A stretch of DNA of 64,000 nucleotides from assembly GCF_003597395.2 (NCBI RefSeq), contig NC_133778.1, forward strand, positions 10,694,743-10,758,742, read 5' to 3'. The notes under the pieces are model-generated. The model was not told the origin of the DNA and did not search any database. It saw nothing but the letters and a program-made list of their open reading frames with translations. Made by a program: the position numbers and the translations under genes. Shown one piece after another: positions 23,001-33,197 of the stretch. The number at the start of each line of letters is the position of its first letter. Position 1 is the stretch's first letter. This DNA is from Chelonoidis abingdonii (Eukaryota > Chordata > Testudines > Testudinidae).

Positions 23001-25301
23001 CAGTCTTTAAGTTACATGATTGGATACTATTTTTTCCCACAGGACCCATCTCACTCAGTGCGCAAGATGGGCAATGCTCACATAACGTGTAACTATTCAA
23101 TATTTTTCTTTATCCTCATTGTCCGTGTGGCCTTATTTCCTGTATACCCTATTCAAACGCTGCCATGCACAGTTAGAAAACACTATAATGTTTGAGTGCT
23201 TCACAAACATTACACATCCCAGCCTCCACCCTAAAGCTCCTCATTCCACCTCAGACTTCTCCCACTTGCTCCCCCATCTCACTCTCAGGCACCTTGTTCC
23301 ACTCCCCTTGCCCAACCAGTGCTAGCCACTAACATGTAGCTTGCTCTGTGGCCAATTACTCTGTTCTCACTGGCTCCCAGTCCCAGACTCTTCACCCTCC
23401 CAAAGCTCCTTGTCCCAATCTACTTCCTCTACCTTCACCACCATGACTCATGTCCTCTCTGAATTGAGCCAGGCGTGCTGCCTGTTCTGAGGACTGGTGC
23501 CCAGCACCACACTGACTTGCAGCAGGGAACCTCCAGCTCAGCCCCAACAACTTCAGGATGGAGCATACTCAGTTGCTGCATGGGAGTGGTGCAGTCACAG
23601 TCGCTGGGCGAGCAGCGGGAACTGTGAAGAGCTGGAGCATGCTTATCGCAGATGGAATCTTTGGAAAATTTAGCTGCCAAACCCTCTACTGAGAATTTTC
23701 AAGTTGAAATTTTTCAAAGACTTATAACTTGGCCAAGTTCAGGTAGTTTTCCCATGGGAAAAAATCAAAGGCACATGCCTCGCACAACCCTTCTGCAAAT
23801 TTCAAACCGCAAGGAGGAGCTAGAGTTTCTCAACACAATGTGAATAAGAATTTGTTTTGAAATGGGCAAAGGCACCTATTTTTCTCTATTTCTGTTTTTT
23901 GGGAATGGCTGACTGTTTTTGCTGTGTCAGACAGGCAGAAAGGAACATTTCAGCCCAAACACTTAAGGTCCAGCAAAGTTATAAACAGCTGAAAACAGGG
24001 TCTTATATATGAAAGTGTCTGGCAACCTTAAAATATACTATACACTTCCCACCATATGGAGTGTTTGCTTTTTAAAGGACTGTTTTCTTCTCCCACCTCA
24101 GTGAAGATTTCTGTAAGCCTCTTTGAGCAGTCTTTATAGTGCATACTGAAGTTTGTAGTGTAGGTGCTAAGGGCCACACAGCCATGTGGCCTGAGAACTC
24201 GATCCACTTCTTTCATGAACTTCGGCATATCAAACCAGTGGGCAGCTGTAAAAGCAGTAATGAGGTCCACAGAGCCATCCGCAAATGGCAGCTCCTCTGC
24301 AGGGCATACACTATAAAGGGAAACAGGGAAGATATTTCAAATGGGAAGGAGGAGTCTCTACTGTGGCCTCACATGCATGAAACTTATCACGTGTGGACTC
24401 TTCTGAGAAGAAATGTGGTGTTGTTGAAAATCTGACATTGAAAAGTCTAACTTTTTTGTTCTCTTGGAACTGAAGAGTGATTTGGCCTAAGAATGTCAGC
24501 CCAAGTTTTCAAAATTGGAGCTCCAAAATCCACATTTAGGCATTTAATTAGGAACAACCTGATTTTCAGAAGTTGAGCACCTGCAGCTCCTGCTGACTTC
24601 AGATAGAGTCGTGAGTTCTGGGTACTTTGTGAAAAAGCAGGTCCAATATGTTTGAAACCTAAGAACGACTGACCTTGTTTGAAAATACTGGCCTGTATCT
24701 GTGCTGTTCACAAAGTGCTGCTGTGTGCAACGGTCAGCACTTTGGACACACCGATGGGAAAGCATCCTTTTACGGAACACTTACTGGTAAGAAACATTTG
24801 GGAAGGAGGCAGCTTGTTTAGCTTCCTCTATTTGAGCTTCACTGATATCTGTTCCAACCACCTTCTCAAAATGAGCTGCGAGTACGCGAGTGCTTTGTCC
24901 CGACCCGCAGCCGACATCCACTGCCAGCCGAATGGGGTCTTCTTTCTGAGGGGAGAACAGACACGTCTCAGCAAGTCGAGCACAAATTCTTATGAAGAGT
25001 CAAATCTTAGTCCTCTTTACACCCCTATACACATACACAGTCCTAGTCACAGAGTAAAGGCTCTGATTCTCCAGGTAATTAGAGTAATGTCTGTGGTATC
25101 CTATTGGTTTCACTCCCATTGCATTCTATAGGTCTTCTCCACAGTAGAATTAATAACATGTATTCTCAGACTAGGGAGAGCGTCACTTACCTTTTCTTCC
25201 AGGTAGGAGAAGATGACACTTTGGAGATTTTCAGGGGGAGAGAATCTGTATTTCTGATATGAAACTGCATGATCTCGTGCCTCGAACAAACGCACAGCCA
25301 T
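20049..25301 (-). CDS. SAM-dependent class I methyltransferase, copy 1 (six coding exons, 271 aa)
   Basis: Coding exons in order: 25301-25191, 24945-24785, 24310-24097, 21834-21734, 21324-21187, 20139-20049. They total 816 nt including TGA. Every junction has GT donor and AG acceptor and keeps the frame. Exon 1 starts MAVRLFE; a second in-frame ATG six codons upstream is less likely. Exon 2 has motif I VDVGCGSGQ followed by an acidic VVGTDIS strand, which together bind SAM. Exon 3 has FTAAHWFD and VLRPHGCVAL. Exon 5 has SFSMYQA. The last exon ends VLGCKVP. Length and layout fit the cytosolic family labelled 'putative methyltransferase DDB_G0268948', whose acceptor substrate I cannot state. 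Trans-aconitate-methyltransferase-like proteins are the nearest alternative. No defect is visible. A MITE lies in intron 5. Confidence 0.88.
20243..20497. repeat. MITE in intron 5 of copy 1, absent from copy 2
   Basis: Copy 2 reads 'cagcctaagacat' where copy 1 has about 255 extra bases. Its ends are imperfect inverted repeats (CTTTGTCTTCACTACTG and TAGTGTAGACAAGCCCT). Copy 2 provides the empty site, so the insertion postdates the gene duplication or was lost from copy 2. Confidence 0.7.
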
Positions 25302-25319
25302 GTTCCAGCAAACTGGCAC
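25191..25319 (-). other. First coding exon with short 5' leader, copy 1
   Basis: An AG acceptor sits just upstream (CCCTTTAG before GTGCC, boundary at 25319/25320). The exon therefore has 18 nt of leader before the ATG at 25301, implying at least one non-coding exon further upstream. Confidence 0.6.
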
Positions 25320-26089
25320 CTAAAGGGATTAGGCAAATTCACTTTGTTACATTAGCCTTAAGATCAAACTCCACTAACTATCTAATTAACTCCATTAAAT
25401 ATTACTCAAGTTAGGTACTGAAGTTCTAGCCTTTGGAATCAGCTAAGGGCAAAGATACTTCATGTTCAGTATGAGTCAGCGAACTTTGCTTTTCAAGTGT
25501 CTTGGTCTTCGGTATAGGTGGTAAATGTAAAAAGCAGAGTAACGGATTTGTGGGAGGAAATACGACGTGGGCCAGATCATCTAGTGCTGGAAATCAGAAG
25601 GGAACTGGGCTATGCTGATCTGCAGCAGCTGATTATCTGGGCCCATGTTTACAGCAGGGCTGGTTAAAATGTGTCAAATTATTTTTTGTCAAAAATACCT
25701 TTTTTTAAACTGACTATTTGTCAAAAAATGTCACTTATACATTACAAAATGTGGCATTTTCTTTTTTTGTTATTTTAAAATACTTTTTACTATACATTTT
25801 TTGTTTTTTCTTATTTACTGCTACCCTCTGTCCTCCCTGGTTTTTCTCTTCACTCATTTTTGAAAATTGTCTCTCCCCTCTGAAATATCTATGGGGGTGG
25901 GGAAGAGAAAAAAGGGGGGAACCCTGTCCCCCCAAATATGAAAGTGACAAAAATACCAGGAAAAATAATTTAAAACTTCAAAAACATTTTAGTAAAAACT
26001 AAAAAGGGGACACTTAATACCCTGTAAAATGAGAACCACCTTTCAAATTTCATTCTGTCTTGTTGAAGCTCTTCCACTGTGTAGAAGCA

Positions 26090-26290
26090 ATTTAACATTC
26101 ATTGGGCCACACAGAGAGCATAAGAACTACTGTGTGGCCTGTGGTTTGGGCACACATGTGGGAGACTCAAGTTCAAGTCACTGCTCTGCCTGGTTTCAGA
26201 CCAGGAATGGGAACCTGGGTCCCTCAAATACCAGATGAGGGCCAGTCAAGCAGGAATTCTCTGTGGCAGCTGAGTTCTGCAATCTGACAG
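26090..26290. repeat. SINE-like fragment (tRNA/MIR type)
   Basis: It contains 'gtgggagactcaagttcaag' then 'tcactgctctgcc', the B-box-like GTTCAAGTC of a tRNA-derived SINE. The same block is present at about 38030-38220 in unit 2, so it predates the duplication. Confidence 0.45.
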
Positions 26291-26499
26291 GATAGCCAGG
26301 CCTGAGCCATTTATAGTCCCAAAGATATTCATATCTTATGAAATAACACTGCCTATATGATCAATGGTAAAACCACATAATACAAAGTCACTGGGCATAT
26401 CGCACGCTATTTAGAAAAAAACCTGCTAAATACAAAAACCTATACATTGTTCTATATCCAAGGTTTTATCATTTTGCATAATCTTGATACCAGAAATCA

Positions 26500-27200
26500 A
26501 TATCACTTCATTTACCGATTTTTACATCCATCTTGAACAGAATGCAGGATAAGAAACAGAAATAGGTATTTTGTATCCTCCCGTTATCTTGGTTAATAGG
26601 CTTTCCCCGCTATAACTAACAATGAAGAAATTTAGCAATAGCTGGATTTTCCTTCTGGGCTTCCAAAAATGTCTTCTTGTGGAAGAGGCATTGTGATGGG
26701 TTCAATGTCCCTGGAGAAGTCTCCTGCTGCCAAAAGGCAGCTAGCAATAGCTGCCAACCAAAGCACCTTGCCATCTCTGAGTATATCCATACACCATAAG
26801 ACAACATTAATCAAAACATCTTTGCTAGTCTCTTCAATGCATTCTATCACATTTTTGCATAAGGGGACTTCTGTGTAGGTTATTTGTCTCCACATCAGAT
26901 TTCTCTGGACAATATTTGACTCTGAAGTTAAACTCAGCTAATTCTGCAACTCACTGGTGTGCTATGGCATTCAGCCTTGCCGAGAGAAAAAGAGGTTGAT
27001 AGCATTATAAATCATGTCCACAAAGGATTGTGTGTAATAGAGGTTGTTGGGAATCTCGTCAGTTACAGCCCTTTACAAAACTCCTTTGGAAACTCCAGCT
27101 TCCAGCATCTGAATCCGTCATGAAGACAGGGCACAGATAAATACATCAAGGAGGATGGGAGTTTAAGACCTCTAGGCACAGCTACGATGGGACTGATATC
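26500..27200 (-). pseudogene. Decayed Gypsy pol fragment in 5' flank, copy 1
   Basis: Minus-strand frames contain an LNAIAHQ-V-EL-like segment at about 26940-26970. They continue with VIECIEETSKDVLINVVL and VLWLAAIASCLLAAGDFSRD (26860-26690). I read this as the RNase H end and the RNase H-integrase spacer of a Gypsy polyprotein. It recurs in the flanks at 28975-29560 and about 38540-39420. Stops break every frame. Confidence 0.5.
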
Positions 27201-27571
27201 AGCACCTGAATATTATAGAATAGAAACTACCATTCCGTCTCTAAAGGATTTCAATGTATTTCAGTTCTTCATGCTTTTATTATCAAACCCAGAAGGGCAT
27301 TGACAACAAAACGCTTCAGGAAGCAGAGTAAAGGACAGAGAGACAATGAATTATAACAATTTATAGGAGGTAAAAGTAAGGGCTGAGCCATCATCACTTG
27401 CCCTTGTGTAGCCCATTGGACAAAAACATTTTCAGTCAATTGTTTTTCAACCCCTAATGGTGCATTTCTTTCACAGAGATTAAAACTTCTAAACCTGATA
27501 AACCATGCCAGGCACAACTTGCCATATGACACAAACCAAAACAAACTGTGAAGCAATAAAAATAAATGTAC

Positions 27572-27800
27572 CTTGTATCTGTGTATGTCACAGAAACAGA
27601 TGGATTTGCTGCCCAGGAAGCAAGAACTCCTGCTGCAGTTGATGAATTAGCTGTAATCTTTCTGCAGCTTGGGGAAAGCCAGCCTGTGAAGCCAGAAGTT
27701 TTGATTTGTTAATACCCAGGTCAACTGAGCACAATCCATTGTTTTAGAAGTGTGAGAACAGAAGATTCCATTGGCTGCTGGTTTTCAGCTGAATAAGTAT
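27572..27800 (-). promoter_or_regulatory. Candidate promoter and non-coding first exon, copy 1
   Basis: On the gene strand there are two CCAAT-type motifs (ATTGG in 'gattggttatac' and CCAAT in 'gccaatgg') followed by a stretch ending in a GT donor, CAAG before GTAC (boundary 27571/27572). The arrangement is kept in the flank copies near 29955-30200 and 39814-40060. The transcription start is inferred only from this conservation. Confidence 0.4.
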
Positions 27801-28559
27801 AACCAATCAAATGCATTTTAAGAACTGGCCAGTAGAACTCTCATTTACAATGTTTCTTCTCTTTCTTGGAAAACCAGTGTCAGTTAGACTGAGACATCTC
27901 TTTATCGAGATGTGTGTTGGACAAACAAAGTTTAACTCTGCTGAGTATTTTAGAATAAACACATTTTATAGTGTGATTTTGCTTACTTCTGAATCTTACA
28001 CTGAGATTTGCATTTGAACCTTACATTGAATTAAGTTTGATGAGTGCAAAAGGATACTGTCAGGTACTTGTAGGGTTGAATTTGTTACTCCTTTCCTCTC
28101 TCTTGGCTGTAAGGGTCCGCTAGAGATGTGGAACTGAAAAGCTTTCCCAACCAGTTGCCACACTTGCTATAAAGAAAAGTTCTTGTTTCTTTTAGAGCAC
28201 CTGGCAACATGCCTCTGCTCCAGGTGAATTGCTGGGTGTGTAGTGCCAGCCTCTGTGATTTCTATGAAGTTCTGTTATCTCCAGTACGACTAACGCCCAG
28301 GAATGATGGATGGGGCATTTTTTAATTCTGCTTTTTGAGAGATTAAACGTATCTAGGGAAGCATGTTACTTTCTGGGAGCTGATAAATTACCTTTGAAAT
28401 CTGAATGTATTTTACTACATACAAAAAAGAAATTCACTGAAATGAAAGGGAGATTTTCCTGACTATGGGAAAGATTTGGGAACATAAAACATGGGAGAAA
28501 TATCATCAATTATCTAGTCTTCCTCCACCCATTCTAATGGTAGTGTACTCAAATTGCAG

Positions 28560-28738
28560 CTATGTCATGGTATAATTCCCCACTCTGAACCTTAGCATCC
28601 AAAAGATGGGGTACCAGCATGAATTCCTCTAAGCTCAGTTACCAGCTTAGTACTTGTAGCGCTGCCACCAACAAGGAATTCCAGTGCCTGGTACACTCTA
28701 GTCCCCCCAAAACCTTACCCGGGGACCCCCAAGATCCA
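28560..28738. repeat. LTR/retroelement fragment ending at N
   Basis: From 'ggtataattccccactctga' at 28569 the sequence matches a turtle LTR-element consensus that I know from memory. It stops abruptly at the N at 28739. It has no counterpart at the corresponding place in unit 2. Confidence 0.5.
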
Positions 28739-28739
28739 N
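28739..28739. other. Single ambiguous base, likely assembly junction
   Basis: The only N in the window. Left of it is an LTR-like fragment. Right of it the sequence starts mid-element and matches 38600 onward. This is what a contig join would look like. Confidence 0.7.
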
Positions 28740-28759
28740 GGCATTGTGATGGGTTCAAT

Positions 28760-28967
28760 CATGGCGGGCTCCAGGGGTTTTGCCGCCGCAACAGCAAAAA
28801 AAAAAAAAAAAGCCACGATCTGTGGCAATTCAGCAGGAAGCCCTTGCTCCAAGTGGGAGTGAGAGACCCTTCGCCGAATTGCCGCCGAATACCTGAAAGT
28901 GCCGCCCCGCTCCAGAGTTGCCGCCCCAAGCACCTGCTTGATAAGCTGGTGCCTGGAGCCGGCCCTG
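28760..28967. repeat. hAT MITE, with exact 8-bp target duplication
   Basis: Ends CATGGCGGGCTCCAGG and CCTGGAGCCGGCCCTG, flanked by GGTTCAAT at 28752-28759 and 28968-28975. A poly-A run of 16 lies inside. The corresponding site at about 26700 in unit 1 is empty (one GGTTCAAT). A relative is at 53488-53732. Confidence 0.85.
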
Positions 28968-29278
28968 GGTTCAATGCCCCTGGAGAAGTCTGCTGCCAAA
29001 AGGCAGCTAGCAATAGCTGCCAACCAAAGTACCTTGACATCTCTATGTACATCCATGCACTATAAGACAGCATTAATCAAAACATCTTTGCTTGTCTCTT
29101 CAATGCATTCTGTCACATTTTTGCATAAGGGGACTCCTGGGTAGGTTATCTGCCTCCACATCAGATTTATCTGGACAATATTTGACTCTGAAGTTTAAGT
29201 CGGCTAATTCTGCAACCCACTGGTGTGCTATGGCATTCAGCCTTGCAGAGAGAAAAAGGGGTTGATAGCATTATAAAT

Positions 29279-29399
29279 AGGGTGACCAGACAGCAAGTGT
29301 GAAAAATCGGGACAGAGGGTGGGGGGTAATAGGAGCCTATATCAGAAAAAGACCCAAAAATCGGGACTGCCCCTATAAAATCGGCATATCGGTCACCCT
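29279..29399. repeat. Short MITE with GGGTGACC ends
   Basis: About 121 bp running from AGGGTGACCAGACAGC to CGGTCACCCT. It is flanked by ATTATAA repeats, while the unit 1 site at about 27008 has a single ATTATAA. The family is very abundant in turtles (from memory). Confidence 0.8.
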
Positions 29400-31639
29400 A
29401 ATTATAAGCCATGTCCATGAAGGATTGTGTGTAGTAGAGGTTGTCAGGAAACTCATCAGTTATAGCCCTTTACAAAAACTCCTTTGGAAACTCCAGCTTC
29501 CAGCATCTGAATCTGTCGTGGGGACAGGGCACAGATGAATACATCAAAGAGGATGGGAGTTTAAGACCTCTAGGCGCACCTACGATAGGACTGGTATCAG
29601 CACCTGAATATTATAGAATAGAAACTACCATTCTGTCTCTTAAAGGATTTGAATGTATTTCAGTTCTTTGTGCTTTTATTATCAAACCTACAAGGGCATT
29701 GAAAGAAAAACACTCCACAAAGCAGAGTAAAGGACAGAGAGACAATGAATGATAACCATTTACACGAGGTAAAAGTAAGGGCTGAGCCATCATCACTTGC
29801 CCTTGTGTAGCCCACTGGCCAAAAACATTTTCAGTCAATTGTTTTCCATCCCCAAATCATGCATTTCTTTCACAGAGATAAAAACTTCTCAACCTGACAA
29901 GCTCTGCCAGGCACAAATTAGCATATGATAAACAGTAGCAATAAAAAGAAATGTACCTTGTATCTGTGTATGTCACTGAAACCAGGAATGGAGGGACTCC
30001 CTGCCCAGGAAGCAAGAACTCCGGCCACAGTTGATGAATTAGCTGTATTCTTCCCACAGCTTCGGAGAAACAAGCCTGGGAAACCGAAAGCTTCGACTTG
30101 CCAGTGACCCGATCAACCGAGCACAATCCAGCTTTAGAAACGTGAGAACAGAAGAGTCCATTGGCTGCTGGTTTTCAGCTGAGTAAATATAACCAATCAA
30201 ATGCATTTTAAGAACTGGCCAGTAGAACTCTCATTTACAACGTTTCTTCTCTTTCTTGGGAAGCTGCTGCCGCTTATCGAGATGTGTGTCCATGGAACAA
30301 GAAATTTAATCCTACCGAGGATTTTAGGATTAGGCTTTATAGCGTCATTTTGACTACTTCTGAATCTTACCGTGAGATTTACATTTAGAACCTTAAATCG
30401 AATTAAGTTTGATGAATGCAAAAGGATATTGTCAGCAGGTATTTGTGGGGTTTAATTGCTTTTCTTTCCCCCTCTCTTGGCTGGAAGGGTCCCCTAGAGA
30501 TGTGGAACTGAAAAGCTTTCCCAACCAGTTGCCACACTTTCTATACGGAAACTTTCTTGTTTCTTCTGAAGCATCTGGCAACATGCCTGTGCTTCATGTG
30601 AATTGCTGCGTGTGTAGTGCCAGCCTCCGTGATTTGTTATCTTCAGTATGACTAACGCCCAGGAATCAGGGATGGGCCATTTTTTTATTCTGCTCTTTAG
30701 GAAATTAAACCTATCTAGGGAAGTATTTACTTTCTGGGAGTGGGTAGATTACCTTTGAAATCTGGATGTATTTTACCGTACACAAAAATAAATTTATTGA
30801 AATGAAAGGGAGATTTTCCTGACTATGGGAAAGATTTGAGAACATAATTCATAAGCGAAATGTCATTGTTGCAGCAAATAACTGAGTTTGGTTGATCATT
30901 TGGTGGGACAGAGAAACCACCTCAAACAAAATGAGAACCAGCTCTTAGCCAAGAACTCATACTGAATTTGAACTTTTAGGCATAGAAAAAGTCTGGTTCA
31001 CTTTAACCCTCCCCCCCCACCCCGCCCAATCGCTGTGCTTTCCTGTTTAAGCCAAGAGTGGAAGTGAAAACAAATATTTACAAAAGGCTGTTCTTGCTTT
31101 CCTGCTCTGTGCATAAGGGGAGCCTGCTGGAACTCTGGTGATTATAAGGCTGCACTAGTGACAGACAGCTAACAAATGAGCAGTTACAAAAGGAAAAGAC
31201 TGTCAGTCTCTTCTTCCCCTTCACATCCCTCCTTAGGATCCACCCCTGCCAAATCCGCCAGTGATTGCTGGCTGAAGGGCAGATGGCACTTCCTTTAGCT
31301 TTTTTGTTTTCAAAACACACCTACTTAATTTTAATCACCTAAATAATCCCACTGAAGCCATGATAGTGAAGTTAATCATGTCAGTAAGTGTTTGCAGGAT
31401 CAGGGCCCTAGACTGTCAGGTCTCTGGGGCAGGACCAGGCCTTCGTCTGTGTGTGTTCAATGCTTGGCAGAACAGGATGCTACAGGAATATTAAATACAG
31501 TCATAATAAACTGTCTGAGAATGTAGTGACTATTGTTCTGTGTTTGTACAGTACTTGACACAATGGAATTCTGGTCTAAGGGCAGGGCTCCTAGGCACTA
31601 CGATAATACAAATAATTAATAATATTAATAACCACTAGC

Positions 31640-31955
31640 TTTAAGGATGATCTTCACTGTATGGGGGTGAGTTTCACTTACACTTCGAGCTGGAGGTATA
31701 ATTCCCAGCTTGGAGACATACCCCCGCTAGCTCTGATCGAGGTAGCACGCTAATAATAAAGCAGCAGCAGCGGCACGAGGAGTGGGAGGGACTAGCTGCC
31801 CCAAGATCCCACCTGAGACTCTAGGGATGCACTTGGGGGAGCTAGTCCCTCCCATTGCTTGTGCTGCCATGGCTGCGCTATTTTTAGTGAGCTAGCTCAA
31901 TCGGCGCTAGCGTGGGTATGTCTCCTCAAGCTCAAAGTGTAGACATACTAATAGT
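31640..31955. repeat. MITE with GTGTAGACAT ends, copy next to unit 2
   Basis: The sequence is palindromic overall: 'acacttcgagctgg' at its left matches the complement of 'ctcaaagtgtagacatac' at its right. The interior has matching 'gggagggactagctgc' and 'agctagtccctccca' arms. The homologue at 41535-41845 shows the fuller terminal repeat. A short GCA-type triplet run (about 31760-31775) sits inside. Confidence 0.65.
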
Positions 31956-32861
31956 AGTGAATGCAGAATCCTGTATGCCTGATAATTCACGCATGTCTGC
32001 TTGGCAATCGTCCGTATAACTGTCTATCCCCTCTTGATAGGTGCTTTTTAACTATTTGGTGTCCTTTTGATCTCTAAGCTCCCAGCCTGGCAAAACAGCT
32101 TTTGAGCTGGAGCCTGGAAGTTGGTTATTGTCCTGTAATTGACCCACAGTGTTTGACGGGAGGTTTGCTTGTATGTAGCTATCGTGTTGTTTTCTTGGTT
32201 TTTTTTCTGGCAGTCCCCTATTAAGCTAGATCAATACCTTCTACAGGAAAACGTTATAATCCAGTATACAATAACTACTCCTCCCTGACCAGCTCACACA
32301 CAATGTTCATAACATTTCTACATCTCAATATTCTTAGATTATTACATAGCTCTATGTCCATCAGAGTAATGGTAAGTCACTCATTAATTCTAGCTTAGAA
32401 ATTTAGGGCCAGATTTTCAAGTGTTCAGCACCCACAAATTGAGTCAGATTTTCAAGAGAACTCATTCATGGCCAGATTGTCACACACAGCTAGGCACCCA
32501 AAGGTGCTGAGATTTCTAGAAAATCCTGTCAGTTATTTTGGTGCCTAAATGGAAGCCAAGTTCTTTTGAAAATCTGTAGCCTGTAATAAGTTCTGTAACT
32601 GGCATGTTTTGGGCTGGTCTCTACTTCACTTAATGTGGAGTGCAGACAGTAACATTTATCTGCCTGGTACAGCTCTTTGAGGGCTCTGGATGAAAGATGC
32701 CTGTGAAGTGTTATTACTATAACCCTACAATATTATTCCTGATCCTATTTGCTTACCCCATTGACAGGGAATTACATATAGCAGTTGATCTTGCTGCAAG
32801 CTATTTTCACTCAGTAGGATCATAAAGCCTTCTAAAAATCTCTCAGCTGTTAGGCAGCATG

Positions 32862-32867
32862 TTTATT
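32862..32867 (-). terminator. Candidate poly(A) signal, copy 2
   Basis: TTTATT on the plus strand (AATAAA on the gene strand), about 331 bp past the stop, at the position equivalent to that of copy 1. Confidence 0.5.
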
Positions 32868-33197
32868 GCATATTCCATATATGATCCAATCTCCGCAGCC
32901 TTCTATGTGGCAAAGGGTCCGTGATTTCTTCCAATGCCTGTTGAACGATGGCCAGACAGACAGAAAACTAAGCTTTTCCTCTTTAAATAGGAAAAAATCC
33001 ACCCCATTAAAGCCCTTCTAATATTGACATTATTTGATTTTGTGCATCCTTTGTCTCCCATTGAAGAAGATAGGAGTTTTGCCATTGACTTTATTGGAAT
33101 CTTAATCAAATATTTTAAAGGTGATAACATCAATTATAAGGAGATACCAAAATCAGGATTTTTCTTCTGGCTATGGAGTCATCGCTGGATTTTCCAT

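Larger units (their letters stand above)
18893..28505. repeat. Segmental duplication, unit 1 (gene copy 1)
   Basis: From 'gataggtgctttttaact' at 18893 the sequence aligns with 32033 onward, through the whole methyltransferase gene to the 5' flank at 26.1-28.5 kb. Identity varies in patches from roughly 90% to apparently 100%. Unit 1 carries extra DNA relative to unit 2: about 255 bp in intron 5 (20243-20497) and about 960 bp in intron 3 (about 22817-23778). Confidence 0.85.
28741..31970. repeat. Extra copy of the gene 5' flank (no gene body)
   Basis: 28741-31514 aligns with 38600-41373 at a constant offset of 9859 with no difference seen by eye. 31515-31970 continues at clearly lower identity to 41374-41850. 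The block contains the pol fragment, both MITEs and the candidate promoter, but no methyltransferase exon. It leads directly into the 3' flank of gene copy 2. Confidence 0.8.

Noticed and set aside
24139..24435. 98-codon plus-strand ORF, identical to one at 36084-36380
   Set aside because: It is the antisense shadow of methyltransferase exon 3 and intron 2. Identity comes from the duplication.
24679..25131. 150-codon plus-strand ORF, repeated at 36631-37083
   Set aside because: Antisense shadow of exon 2 and adjoining introns.
28715..29073. ORFs of 104-148 codons spanning the N and the MITE, repeated near 38.6 kb
   Set aside because: They run through a poly-A tract, a MITE and a decayed pol fragment. 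No coherent protein.
29279..29399. Possible tRNA or hairpin RNA gene
   Set aside because: Terminal inverted repeats with duplicated flanks and an empty site in unit 1 show it is a MITE.
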